64,000 nt of DNA from Rhodocyclaceae bacterium (GTDB lineage: Bacteria > Pseudomonadota > Gammaproteobacteria > Burkholderiales > Rhodocyclaceae): positions 1-64,000 of the forward strand of contig VMSX01000030.1 of NCBI GenBank assembly GCA_013791905.1, read 5' to 3'. A model generated the notes under the pieces. That model did no database searches. It saw only the letters and a program-made list of their open reading frames with translations, and was not told where the DNA came from. Below are positions 48,266 to 56,366 of this stretch, piece after piece (position 1 is the stretch's first letter; every line of letters begins with the position of its first letter). The position numbers were made by a program, and so were the translations under genes.

Positions 48266-48708
48266 AGCAAGGATTTCATTTTCTGGTGACGCTGGGCGCT
48301 TTGCTGTTTGCGGCATTGGCAGCGGCGCAGGGTTTGCCGATCATGGAGTTGCAGGCGGGTTTCCATCGCATCGAAGCCGAAGTGGCAAACACGCCGCAAA
48401 CGCGCAGCCAGGGTCTCATGCAGCGCCGCGCGATGGCGCAACAGCGCGGCATGCTGTTCGTTTTTACCGAAACCGAACGGCACTGCATGTGGATGAAGAA
48501 CACCTTCCTGCCGCTCTCGGTCGCTTTCCTCGATGCTGATGGCCGCATCATCAACGTTGCCGACATGCAGCCGCACAGCGAGGATAACCATTGCGCGGCG
48601 AGACCCGCCCGCTATGCGCTGGAAATGAACGTCGGCTGGTTCGCCCGGCGCGGCCTCAAACCAGGCGATGCCATCGGTGGCATCGAACGTGCCCCGCAGG
48701 CGCGCTAG
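48262..48708 (+). CDS. exported DUF192 protein
   Basis: 148 residues: signal peptide 1-22 (FLVTLGALLFAALAAAQG), then DUF192: QGLMQRRAMAQQRGMLFVF and HCMWMKNTFLPLSVAFLD. Function unknown in the family. ATGA overlap with aceK; GGAGG in the end of aceK. Convergent with the next gene, 16 bp apart, with no terminator between. Confidence 0.9.
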   Translation: MKQGFHFLVTLGALLFAALAAAQGLPIMELQAGFHRIEAEVANTPQTRSQGLMQRRAMAQQRGMLFVFTETERHCMWMKNTFLPLSVAFLDADGRIINVADMQPHSEDNHCAARPARYALEMNVGWFARRGLKPGDAIGGIERAPQAR

Positions 48709-48724
48709 GGAGAAGGCACCACGG

Positions 48725-50950
48725 TCATCGATGCTGGCGGACGTAGGCAACAAAATCAGCCGCCGGCAGGGGCCGCGAATGCAGATAGCCCTGCACCTTG
48801 TCGCAGCCGATGCGCGCCAGATAGTTTTGCTGCTCCATTGTTTCGATGCCCTCGGCGATGGTATCCATGCCCAGGGTTCTGGCCAGACTGACGACGGCGG
48901 CGGCGATGGCGCAGTCGTTGGGGTCCTCCGGGATGTCGCGGATGAAGGAGCGGTCGATCTTGAGATTATCGATCGGCAAGCGCTTAAGGTAGGCGAGCGA
49001 AGAATAGCCGGTACCAAAATCGTCGATGGCGGTGCGGATGCCATGTTCGCGCAACTGGGTGAGCACCCATGAACAGAGATCGATATTGCCCATCAGCACG
49101 TTCTCGGTCAGCTCGATCTGCAAATGGTGACCGGCTACGCCGCTTTCCAGCAGCAGCGCGATGATGCTGTCGGGGAAGTCGGGCTGGGCCATCTGTACGG
49201 CGGAAATATTGACCGAGATGTAGTCGAGATACAAACCTTCTGCCTGCCATGCTTTCATGCGGGCGAGCGCCTCGCGCACCACCCAGTGTCCAAGGGGCAC
49301 GATCAGGCGGGTTTCCTCGGCCACCGGGACGAACAGGTCCGGGGTGCGTGCCCCGGCAGGGGCCTGTGGCCAGCGCAGCAGGGCTTCACAGGCGATCACC
49401 TCGCCGCGCTTGATGTCAACGATGGGCTGGTAGTGCAGTTCGAAGGCGCCGTCGCGCACTGCGGCGCGCAGCGCATTGTCGAGTTCGAACTTGCTATTGG
49501 TGGCAGCCGACAGCTCCGCCGTGTAGCGATAGTGTCCGTCGCGGCCAGATTCCTTGGCGCGGTACATGGCGGCATCGGCGTTCTTGAGCATGCTGACGGC
49601 ATCGGTACCATCATCCGGGTAAAGCGTGATGCCGATGCTGCAACCAATGTGCAATTCAGTGCCGGTGACCGTGAACGGCTGTTTGAAGGCAACGACAATT
49701 TTATCGGCAAGACGGGTCGCTGAATCATGCGTGGCGCCGCTTTCCATCAGCACGACAAATTCATCGCCGCCGAAGCGTGCGACGGTGTCGGCGCGGCGCG
49801 CCAGGCTCTTGAGCCGACGCGAGGCTTCAATCAGCAGCAGGTCGCCGACATGGTGCCCCAGGCTGTCATTGATGTTCTTGAACCGGTCCAGATCGATGAA
49901 TAACAGCGCCAGGGCCAACTTGTCGCGCTGGGCGCGTTCGATGGCATGGTGCAGGCGATCGCTGAACAGCAGACGGTTGGGCAGTGCGGTAAGGACGTCG
50001 TGGTGGGCGAGAAAATCGAGTCGGGTCTGGGCTTCCTTCATTGAGGAGATGTCGGCCATCACGGCGATGCGATGGGTGAGTTGGCCGTCGGCATTGCGCA
50101 CTTCGCTGATGGTCTGCAGCAGTGGTACAACATGGCCATCGCGGGTGCGGTCAAACATTTCGCCTTGCCAATATCCCTGCGCGCGCAGGGTGCGCCATAT
50201 CCCGGCGTAGAACGTGGGTTCGTGCAGGCCGGACTTGAGCTTGCCCGGTTTCTCGCCGATCAGTTCGTCGCGTGCGTAGCCGGTGATGCGCGATACCGCA
50301 TCGTTGATCTCGATGATGCGGTTGTCGGCATCGGTGATCATGATGCCCTCGCCGATATGGCTGAATACTTCTGCATACAATTGCAGATGGCGCTCGATGG
50401 TCTTTTGCTCGCCGATGTCGGTAAACAACATGACCGTCTGGGCATGCTGACCGGCATCGTCACAGATCTTCGAGGCGACCACCTGCACATCCCGGCCATG
50501 GATGCTGGTGGTGTGGCTGGAGCCATCGGCACGGGAGCGGACTTCGCCGAGCGCGGCGGCGCAGGTGCACACCTCCGTGGCGGGATGGCCGAGCACCAAG
50601 TCCCGGTCGCCACCGCCAAAAAACCAGTCGAGGGCGAGCCGGTTGCAGTCCTCGACGTGGTCGTCGAGATCGAGCACGACCACAGCTGCGCCGAGGGTGT
50701 CGAGGATGGTGCGGATCTCGTTCCGGGCAAGGTCGAGTCGCTTGTTAGTGGCATTCAGATGGGCAATGACCTCAGCGAAAGAGTCGGCGATGATGCCGAT
50801 CGGGTCGAGCGCTATCAGTTGTGTATCGTCGAGTTCCTCGGGGCGCAGCGGCAGCGAGCCCATCACCACGAGCAGTTGGTCGATCTTGGCGCGGATGTAG
50901 CGGATCAGTTCGGCGTTGCCGACGGTATCCGCGGTAGGAACTGGCTGCAT
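48725..50950 (-). CDS. PAS-GGDEF-EAL cyclic di-GMP enzyme
   Basis: 741 residues, no signal or membrane helix. Two PAS-like domains (about 70-310), GGDEF (about 315-480) with intact GGDEF and I-site RRAD five residues before, and EAL (about 490-735) with EALLRW and DDFGTGYSS. Both activities could be live. Last gene of a four-gene set with a thiosulfate-type transporter; ATG directly follows the TusA-like stop. Confidence 0.93.
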   Translation of the reverse strand: MQPVPTADTVGNAELIRYIRAKIDQLLVVMGSLPLRPEELDDTQLIALDPIGIIADSFAEVIAHLNATNKRLDLARNEIRTILDTLGAAVVVLDLDDHVEDCNRLALDWFFGGGDRDLVLGHPATEVCTCAAALGEVRSRADGSSHTTSIHGRDVQVVASKICDDAGQHAQTVMLFTDIGEQKTIERHLQLYAEVFSHIGEGIMITDADNRIIEINDAVSRITGYARDELIGEKPGKLKSGLHEPTFYAGIWRTLRAQGYWQGEMFDRTRDGHVVPLLQTISEVRNADGQLTHRIAVMADISSMKEAQTRLDFLAHHDVLTALPNRLLFSDRLHHAIERAQRDKLALALLFIDLDRFKNINDSLGHHVGDLLLIEASRRLKSLARRADTVARFGGDEFVVLMESGATHDSATRLADKIVVAFKQPFTVTGTELHIGCSIGITLYPDDGTDAVSMLKNADAAMYRAKESGRDGHYRYTAELSAATNSKFELDNALRAAVRDGAFELHYQPIVDIKRGEVIACEALLRWPQAPAGARTPDLFVPVAEETRLIVPLGHWVVREALARMKAWQAEGLYLDYISVNISAVQMAQPDFPDSIIALLLESGVAGHHLQIELTENVLMGNIDLCSWVLTQLREHGIRTAIDDFGTGYSSLAYLKRLPIDNLKIDRSFIRDIPEDPNDCAIAAAVVSLARTLGMDTIAEGIETMEQQNYLARIGCDKVQGYLHSRPLPAADFVAYVRQHR

Positions 50951-51193
50951 TCAGGGGCTACCGAAGATGCGGATGCGGTAGGCGCCATCACAACGTTCGA
51001 CCTCGGTGCAAAAGCCCATGCGCTCGGCTGTGGCGGGAATGGTGGCAGTGGCTTGCCGGTCATCCGTTACCACTACGACATCGGCGCTGCCGGCGCGGAT
51101 TGCCGTACTATTGCCGTTGATTTCCCGGAGCGTCAGCAGCAGGCAGGAGGGGCAGACCTGGCCGCGGATGTCGATATCAATAGTGTGCATCAT
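50951..51193 (-). CDS. TusA-like sulfur-carrier protein
   Basis: 80 residues. DIRGQVCPSCLLLTLREIN holds the TusA CPxC/P motif, here CPSC, with a second Cys. TusA proteins carry sulfane sulfur; next to YeeE they match TsuB, which delivers thiosulfate uptake. Two ATGs at the start (51193, 51190); I use the first. Confidence 0.85.
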   Translation of the reverse strand: MMHTIDIDIRGQVCPSCLLLTLREINGNSTAIRAGSADVVVVTDDRQATATIPATAERMGFCTEVERCDGAYRIRIFGSP

Positions 51194-51200
51194 AATGCCG

Positions 51201-52313
51201 TTAGCGTACCACGAAGCGGGTCAATAATTGCGCGCCAACCCAGGTGCCCGGCAGGAGCCCGACGAGGAACAGCAGGCTCTGCATGGCGAGGATCGGTACG
51301 CCGCCCCACAGGTGCCAGACGTTGCAAGACGGCACCATGCGTGACGCCAGGCCCAGCAGCAGGCCACCGATCAGTGCCGACATTATCTGCCGTGGCGGCA
51401 CGCGCCAGTATGGGCGCCATTCGCCCAGCCACAACGCCGAACCCAAGGCGCCCAGGATGATGCCCAGAACCAGCGGATACTGAATGGCGGCGATGGCATC
51501 GAGTTGCGGGCCCGGCCCGCCGCGGATCGCCTGGTCGGCGAAGGGTGGTGTGTAATCAAGGGGTTGCAATGAAAAGTAAGCCAGACTCTGCACATACCCG
51601 GGCGCGAACAGCGACTCGATGCTGGCGCCAATCTTGGCATAGGTGGCCGTGATACCCAGTGGCATGCCGATCAATACATAGGAGATAAAGCCGAGCAGGG
51701 CGAGGATCAGCGCCGCCTGCCAAGGCGCCAGATGACCGGCGGCGAAGGCGCGACGCACCATGCGCCCGGCGCGAAATTGACGGCTGAGCCAGAAACCGCC
51801 CAGCACAACCAACGGCAGCAGCAGCGTGGTGGGTGACAGGTCCAGCCATTGCGGCAGGGTGATGGCGTTTTCCACCAGCACGGTCGACCGGGCAAAGGCG
51901 CTCCACTGTGGATGAATCTCGGCGTAAACCGTTGCACCGACAATCATGCCGATGACTGCCAGCAAGCTGGCGACACTGCCGGCACCGAGCTTGAACAGGC
52001 TGCCGCAGACGCAACCGCCGGCCAGCACCATGCCGATGCCGAAGAGAAAGCCGCCGATGGCATTGGCCAGCGAGGGAGGGCCGAGTAGCGGAAAGGGGTA
52101 AATCGTGATGATGCCGCCGAGTCGCCCCAGTTCGAACAAGGCCATGCTGGCAACGACCAGCAGGATCATCTGGCGCATCAGGAAGAAGTCGCGAAACAGG
52201 AACATGTCGCGAAACGACGCCGTCACGCAGAAGTCTGAGCGATGCATGACGAAGCCACCCACCAGGCCGATGACCAGCGAACTGGCGATGATCAACAGAA
52301 AGGGTTGTTCCAA
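51201..52313 (-). CDS. YeeE/YedE-family thiosulfate transporter
   Basis: 370 residues, about nine helices. Conserved Cys in GGCVCGSLFKLG (near 99) and PSCNVWHLWGG (near 330), both used in sulfur relay of YeeE (TsuA). With the TusA-like gene downstream this forms a TsuA-TsuB-type pair. Substrate thiosulfate is inferred by family. Confidence 0.87.
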   Translation of the reverse strand: MEQPFLLIIASSLVIGLVGGFVMHRSDFCVTASFRDMFLFRDFFLMRQMILLVVASMALFELGRLGGIITIYPFPLLGPPSLANAIGGFLFGIGMVLAGGCVCGSLFKLGAGSVASLLAVIGMIVGATVYAEIHPQWSAFARSTVLVENAITLPQWLDLSPTTLLLPLVVLGGFWLSRQFRAGRMVRRAFAAGHLAPWQAALILALLGFISYVLIGMPLGITATYAKIGASIESLFAPGYVQSLAYFSLQPLDYTPPFADQAIRGGPGPQLDAIAAIQYPLVLGIILGALGSALWLGEWRPYWRVPPRQIMSALIGGLLLGLASRMVPSCNVWHLWGGVPILAMQSLLFLVGLLPGTWVGAQLLTRFVVR

Positions 52314-52345
52314 TTTGCTTGCCGGTACTGTCTGGGTGACAACAG

Positions 52346-52732
52346 CTACGGGCGCGACCCGAAGAGGCGGGCGTGCCGGAACGTGGCCGGAGCGTGGGAA
52401 AACAGTGCCGACCAGACGACGATAATCCAGAACAGCGTCAGGCGCGGTGCACTGTCGAACATCATCCAGCCCACCAGCAGCAATTTGGCCAGCACGCCGA
52501 CACCGGCCACCTCGAGCAGATGACTCGGCTTGCGCCAGATGTCGAGTGCGAACATCGCCACGCCGGTAACCGTCACGGCGGCGGCGAGCCGGCCGACGCC
52601 GCCCAGATGATCCAGCGGGGCTCCGAACAGCGCCGCGCCGAAGGCGATCACCGCAACCAGATGCATGCCGCGCACCAGCACGGAAAGCCAGCGGCGCAGC
52701 AGGTCGGTGCGGGGAATGAGCGGTTTTGGCAT
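52346..52732 (-). CDS. small inner-membrane protein, unknown
   Basis: 128 residues; four helices (LVRGMHLVAVIAFGAALF; LAAAVTVTGVAMFAL; VLAKLLLVGWMMF; FWIIVVWSALF). No family recognised. First gene of the yeeE set, 33 bp before yeeE. Confidence 0.65.
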   Translation of the reverse strand: MPKPLIPRTDLLRRWLSVLVRGMHLVAVIAFGAALFGAPLDHLGGVGRLAAAVTVTGVAMFALDIWRKPSHLLEVAGVGVLAKLLLVGWMMFDSAPRLTLFWIIVVWSALFSHAPATFRHARLFGSRP

Positions 52733-52747
52733 GCGTGGATTATATGC

Positions 52748-52773
52748 GCCGTCCCGCCAGCACCGACTTTGGC
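52748..52773 (-). repeat. short A repeat upstream of the aminotransferase
   Basis: GCCGTCCCGCCAGCACCGAC then TTTGGC; one core base differs. Between divergent genes. Confidence 0.8.
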
Positions 52774-52826
52774 GGTCGGCTATGCTAGTCTCGCGATTTC
52801 CAACAACAATATTCTAGGAGGCCAAG

Positions 52827-53960
52827 GTGCCCGGTCTGCTGTCCAATGTCGATCCTGATGGATTGCTTGAATACTCGGTCGTTTATACCGACCGTTCGCT
52901 GAACCATATGTCCGCCGCTTTTCAGGGCGTGATGCGCGAAATATCCCGCATCCTCAAGGCTGTCTATCACGCCGAGGCGGCGGTGATCGTGCCGGGCGGC
53001 GGCACCTTTGGCATGGAAGCGGTGGCACGTCAGTTTGCCACCGGCCGCAAATGCCTGGTGATCCGCAACGGTTGGTTCAGTTATCGCTGGAGCCAGATTT
53101 TCGAGATGGGCTCGATCCCCGCCGCGACCACGGTGCTGAAGGCGCGGCGGATGGCCGATGCGCCGCAATCTCCCTTCGCCCCGGCCCCGCTCGAAGAGGT
53201 GGTCGCGACGATTCGCGCCGAAAAACCCGACCTGGTGTTCGCACCGCATGTCGAAACCGCCTCCGGCATGCTGCTGCCCGACGCCTATCTGCGCGCCGTG
53301 GCGGATGCGGTGCATGCGGTTGGCGGCATGTTCGTGCTCGACTGCGTGGCGTCCGGTGCGCTGTGGGTGGATATGGCCGATATCGGCGTCGATATCCTGG
53401 TGACCGCACCGCAAAAGGGCTGGAGCGGGCCGCCCTGCGGCGCGCTGGTCTGCCTTGGCGCCGAGGCGCTGAAGCGCATGGAGGCGACGACCAGCACCAG
53501 TTTTGCCGCCGACCTCAAGAAATGGCTGCAGATCATGCAGGCTTACGAAAAGGGCGGCCATGCCTACCACGCCACGCTGCCGACCGATGCGCTCGTGGCC
53601 TTGCGCAAGGTGATGCTGGAAGCCGAAGCTTATGGATTCGAGAAACTGCGTACGGCGCAGAGCGAACTCGGCGCCAAGGTGCGCAAGCTGCTGGCCGCGC
53701 GCGGTTTCAAGAGTGTCGCTGCGCCGGGCTTCGAGGCGCCCGGGGTGGTCGTCTGCTACACCGACGACCCGGAGATCCAGTCAGGCAAAAAATTCGTTGC
53801 CCAAGGCCTGCAAAGCGCCGCCGGGGTGCCCTTGCAATGCGACGAACCGGCCGATTTCCGCAGCTTCCGCGTTGGCCTGTTCGGGCTCGACAAGCTCTAT
53901 GCCGTCGACCGCACGGTGGCGACGCTGGAAAAAGCGCTCGACAAGGTGCTGGCAGGCTGA
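52827..53960 (+). CDS. class V aminotransferase (alanine-glyoxylate type)
   Basis: 377 residues. PLP site: TAPQKGWSGPPCGALV with the Schiff-base Lys; DCVASGALWVDMADIGVD is the Asp region. Substrate unresolved among alanine, serine or glyoxylate. GTG start with TAGGAGG 5 nt away. Strong bidirectional terminator at its 3' end. Confidence 0.88.
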   Translation: MPGLLSNVDPDGLLEYSVVYTDRSLNHMSAAFQGVMREISRILKAVYHAEAAVIVPGGGTFGMEAVARQFATGRKCLVIRNGWFSYRWSQIFEMGSIPAATTVLKARRMADAPQSPFAPAPLEEVVATIRAEKPDLVFAPHVETASGMLLPDAYLRAVADAVHAVGGMFVLDCVASGALWVDMADIGVDILVTAPQKGWSGPPCGALVCLGAEALKRMEATTSTSFAADLKKWLQIMQAYEKGGHAYHATLPTDALVALRKVMLEAEAYGFEKLRTAQSELGAKVRKLLAARGFKSVAAPGFEAPGVVVCYTDDPEIQSGKKFVAQGLQSAAGVPLQCDEPADFRSFRVGLFGLDKLYAVDRTVATLEKALDKVLAG

Positions 53961-53980
53961 GCCGATCAATCCGTCAACGC

Positions 53981-54015
53981 AAAACGGGCACCCTCATGAG
54001 GTGCCCGTTTTTTTT
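53981..54015. terminator. bidirectional terminator
   Basis: AAAACGGGCACC-CTCATGAG-GTGCCCGTTTT with an eight-T tail on the plus strand, between convergent aminotransferase and sodB; four Ts on the minus strand. Confidence 0.92.
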
Positions 54016-54028
54016 CGGCTGAAGAAAA

Positions 54029-54613
54029 TTAACCGAAGTTCTTTGCCACGAAATCCCAGTTGACCAGGTTGCCGAGGAAGGTCTCGACGAACTTGGGACG
54101 CATGTTGCGGTAGTCGATGTAGTAGGCGTGTTCCCAGACATCGACGCACAGCAGCGCCTTGTCGCCGGTGGTCAGCGGGGTGCCGGCGGCGCCCATGTTG
54201 ACGATGTCGACGGAACCGTCGGCCTTCTTCACCAGCCAGGTCCAGCCCGAGCCGAAATTTCCGACGGCGGAGGTCTGGAAGGCCTTCTTGAACTCGTCGA
54301 GCGAGCCCCACTTCTTGTTGATGGCATCGGCCAGCGCGCCGGTGGGTGCACCGCCGCCATTCGGCTTCATGCAGTTCCAGAAAAATGTGTGGTTCCACAC
54401 CTGCGCGGCGTTGTTGTAGATGCCGCCGGCCGGGGCCTTCTTGACGATGGCTTCGAGGTCAAGGGCTTCGTACTCGGTGCCCTTGATCAGGTTGTTGAGG
54501 TTGGTGACATAGGCCTGATGGTGCTTGGCATAGTGGTACTCGAAGGTTTCCTTCGACATGTGCGGTGCAAGGGCGTCCATTGCGTAGGGCAGGGCGGGTA
54601 GTGCATGTTCCAT
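54029..54613 (-). CDS. sodB: iron superoxide dismutase
   Basis: 194 residues. Metal ligands by pattern: [20 protein letters not shown], and [11 protein letters not shown]. Sequence fits the Fe form (FGSGWTWLV; no Mn-type GG tail), though metal use cannot be proven. Start at 54613 ([10 protein letters not shown]) with AGGAGAAC. A palindrome lies between it and xseA. Confidence 0.95.
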   Translation of the reverse strand: MEHALPALPYAMDALAPHMSKETFEYHYAKHHQAYVTNLNNLIKGTEYEALDLEAIVKKAPAGGIYNNAAQVWNHTFFWNCMKPNGGGAPTGALADAINKKWGSLDEFKKAFQTSAVGNFGSGWTWLVKKADGSVDIVNMGAAGTPLTTGDKALLCVDVWEHAYYIDYRNMRPKFVETFLGNLVNWDFVAKNFG

Positions 54614-54642
54614 GTTGTTCTCCTGTTTTTGGGTCAATGATG

Positions 54643-54658
54643 CCCCATAAGTATGGGG
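54643..54658. promoter_or_regulatory. palindrome in sodB leader
   Basis: CCCCATA-AG-TATGGGG, perfect 7-bp arms, 30-45 bp before sodB and 14 bp after the xseA stop. It could be a protein site or an RNA hairpin. Not a Fur box. Confidence 0.4.
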
Positions 54659-54671
54659 ATGGAACCGGGTA

Positions 54672-56051
54672 TTACAAGTTCCCGGTCGATTGCGTTTCAT
54701 CGACATTGGCTACCACGGCGATTGCGGCGCCGACGGCGAATTGCAGGCGTACCTTATCTCCGGCAGCGAGCTGGGCCGCGTCGCGGACGATCCGGCCGGC
54801 ATTGTCATGGGTGATGCTGTAGCCGCGCTGCAGCGTGGCGGTGGGTGATAGTGCCGCCAGTGCGCCGCTGCAGCGGGTCAACCGGTCACGCTGGGCGGCG
54901 GTCAGCGTGATCATGGCCTGTCGTAGCCGGCGCGTCAGCCGGTCGAGATGCTGGTGGGCGGGCTGCAATACGGGACGGGCACGGGCAAGGCGCAACTGCA
55001 GCTTGGCCAGGGCTTCGCGCCGGGCTGTCAGTTGCCCGGCCGTGTGCAGGCGCCGGCCAAGCAGTTCGAGGCGCTGGCGGCTGGCGGCAAGCCGCTGGGC
55101 GGGATGAATGAGGCGCAGCGCAAGGCGGTCGACCGCCTGCATGCGGGCCTCGATTTTCAGTTGCATGGTGTGGCGCAGGCTCTTGGCCAGTTCGGCGAGT
55201 TCCTGGGTGGCGGCGAACCAGCCGGCGCTCGCCAGTTCCGCTGCGGCGGTTGGCGTGGCAGCACGGCGGTCGGCAACGTAATCGGCGATGGTGAGGTCGG
55301 TTTCGTGGCCGATGCCGGCAATTATGGGAATTGCCGGCGGGACGACGCCGGCAGAAGTCGGCGCTGGCGATATGCCGCAATGAGCGGCGATGGCGCGCGC
55401 CACGGCCTCGTCGTTGAAGGCCCAGAGGTCTTCGATGCTGCCGCCGCCGCGCACGATGAGCAGGACGTCGCATTCGTTGCGCGCGGTGGCCCTGGCTAGC
55501 GCGGCGACGATGGCGGCAGGTGCTGCCGCACCTTGCACCAGGGTGGGATAGATGATCAGTTCGACATGCGGCGCGCGGCGCAAAAAGGTGGCGATCACAT
55601 CCTGCAGGGCGGCCGCCTGCGGCGAGGTGACGATGCCGACGCGGCGCGGAAAGCGCGGCAATTCGCGTTTCCTGGCGGCATCGAACAGGCCTTCGCCGGC
55701 GAGCTTTTCGCGCAGGCGCACGAACAGTTCATACAGGCGGCCGACTCCGGCACGCCGCATGGCCTCGACGTTGAGCTGGAAGTCGCCGCGCGCCTCGTAA
55801 AGCGTGACGAGCGCCTGTACCTCGACCTGCTGGCCGTTTTCAAGTTGCCACGGCAGGAGCTGGGCGCGTGAGCGGAACATGACGCAGCGCACCTGCGCCT
55901 GGCTGTCCTTCAGCGAAAAGTACACATGACCGGAAGCCGCGCGCGTCAGGTTGGATATTTCACCGCTCACCCACAGCAACGGGAAGCGCTGCTCCAGCAA
56001 CAGGCGCGCTTGGCGGTTGAGTTCGCTGACGGTGAGGATATCTGCGGGCAT
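54672..56051 (-). CDS. xseA: exodeoxyribonuclease VII large subunit
   Basis: 459 residues. N-terminal OB fold ([17 protein letters not shown]), then the catalytic domain with [28 protein letters not shown], and [27 protein letters not shown] (split in families), and a long coiled C-terminus. The stretch between AIAAHC and [11 protein letters not shown] is 14 residues longer than usual ([14 protein letters not shown]), read from a short A repeat. xseB is not adjacent. Confidence 0.95.
   Translation of the reverse strand: MPADILTVSELNRQARLLLEQRFPLLWVSGEISNLTRAASGHVYFSLKDSQAQVRCVMFRSRAQLLPWQLENGQQVEVQALVTLYEARGDFQLNVEAMRRAGVGRLYELFVRLREKLAGEGLFDAARKRELPRFPRRVGIVTSPQAAALQDVIATFLRRAPHVELIIYPTLVQGAAAPAAIVAALARATARNECDVLLIVRGGGSIEDLWAFNDEAVARAIAAHCGISPAPTSAGVVPPAIPIIAGIGHETDLTIADYVADRRAATPTAAAELASAGWFAATQELAELAKSLRHTMQLKIEARMQAVDRLALRLIHPAQRLAASRQRLELLGRRLHTAGQLTARREALAKLQLRLARARPVLQPAHQHLDRLTRRLRQAMITLTAAQRDRLTRCSGALAALSPTATLQRGYSITHDNAGRIVRDAAQLAAGDKVRLQFAVGAAIAVVANVDETQSTGNL
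55353..55371 (+). repeat. short A repeat inside xseA
   Basis: AGAAGTCGGCGCTGGCGA with one T-to-C change; a GCCGGC-N8-GCCGGC inverted repeat lies just upstream (55334-55352). Read as S-P-A-P-T-S-A-G. Confidence 0.75.
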
Positions 56052-56114
56052 GGGGTTCTTGATGGTGCGTTACAGCAATAAATTGGTCGACCTATGTCTG
56101 GCGCCGATGTTACC

Positions 56115-56366
56115 TCATCCACAACAGGCCAATTTTTCGGGAAATTGCTGAAACAGCTACCCGGCAAGCCTGATTGCACCGTGTAACCTATTGATAAATA
56201 AATAAAAACATTTTGTACAGTTTTGACACGGAGTAACAAAAGTCCTTTGTGGATGGCCACTTAGCGCGTTCATGCGCAAGAGACTCACAGACTTTTCCAC
56301 AGTTTTTGTGGATAAGACCACTCTGTGGGAAGTCGTATGCTTGCCGCTCCGTTTTGTTGTGGATGA
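56115..56366. other. cluster of DnaA-box-like sequences
   Basis: In 252 bp: TCATCCACA (56115), TGTGGATGG (56248), TTTTCCACA (56293), TGTGGATAA (56307, perfect R1-type), TGTGGGAAG (56324, weak), TGTGGATGA (56358). An AT-rich stretch with GATAAATAAATAAAAAC lies between the first two. Boxes three and four form an inverted pair with a 5-nt gap. The region covers the leaders of xseA and the Sel1 gene. Confidence 0.55.

Noticed and set aside
56115-56366. Firm oriC call
   Set aside because: dnaA, dnaN and gyrB are not adjacent and several boxes are imperfect; kept only as a cluster.
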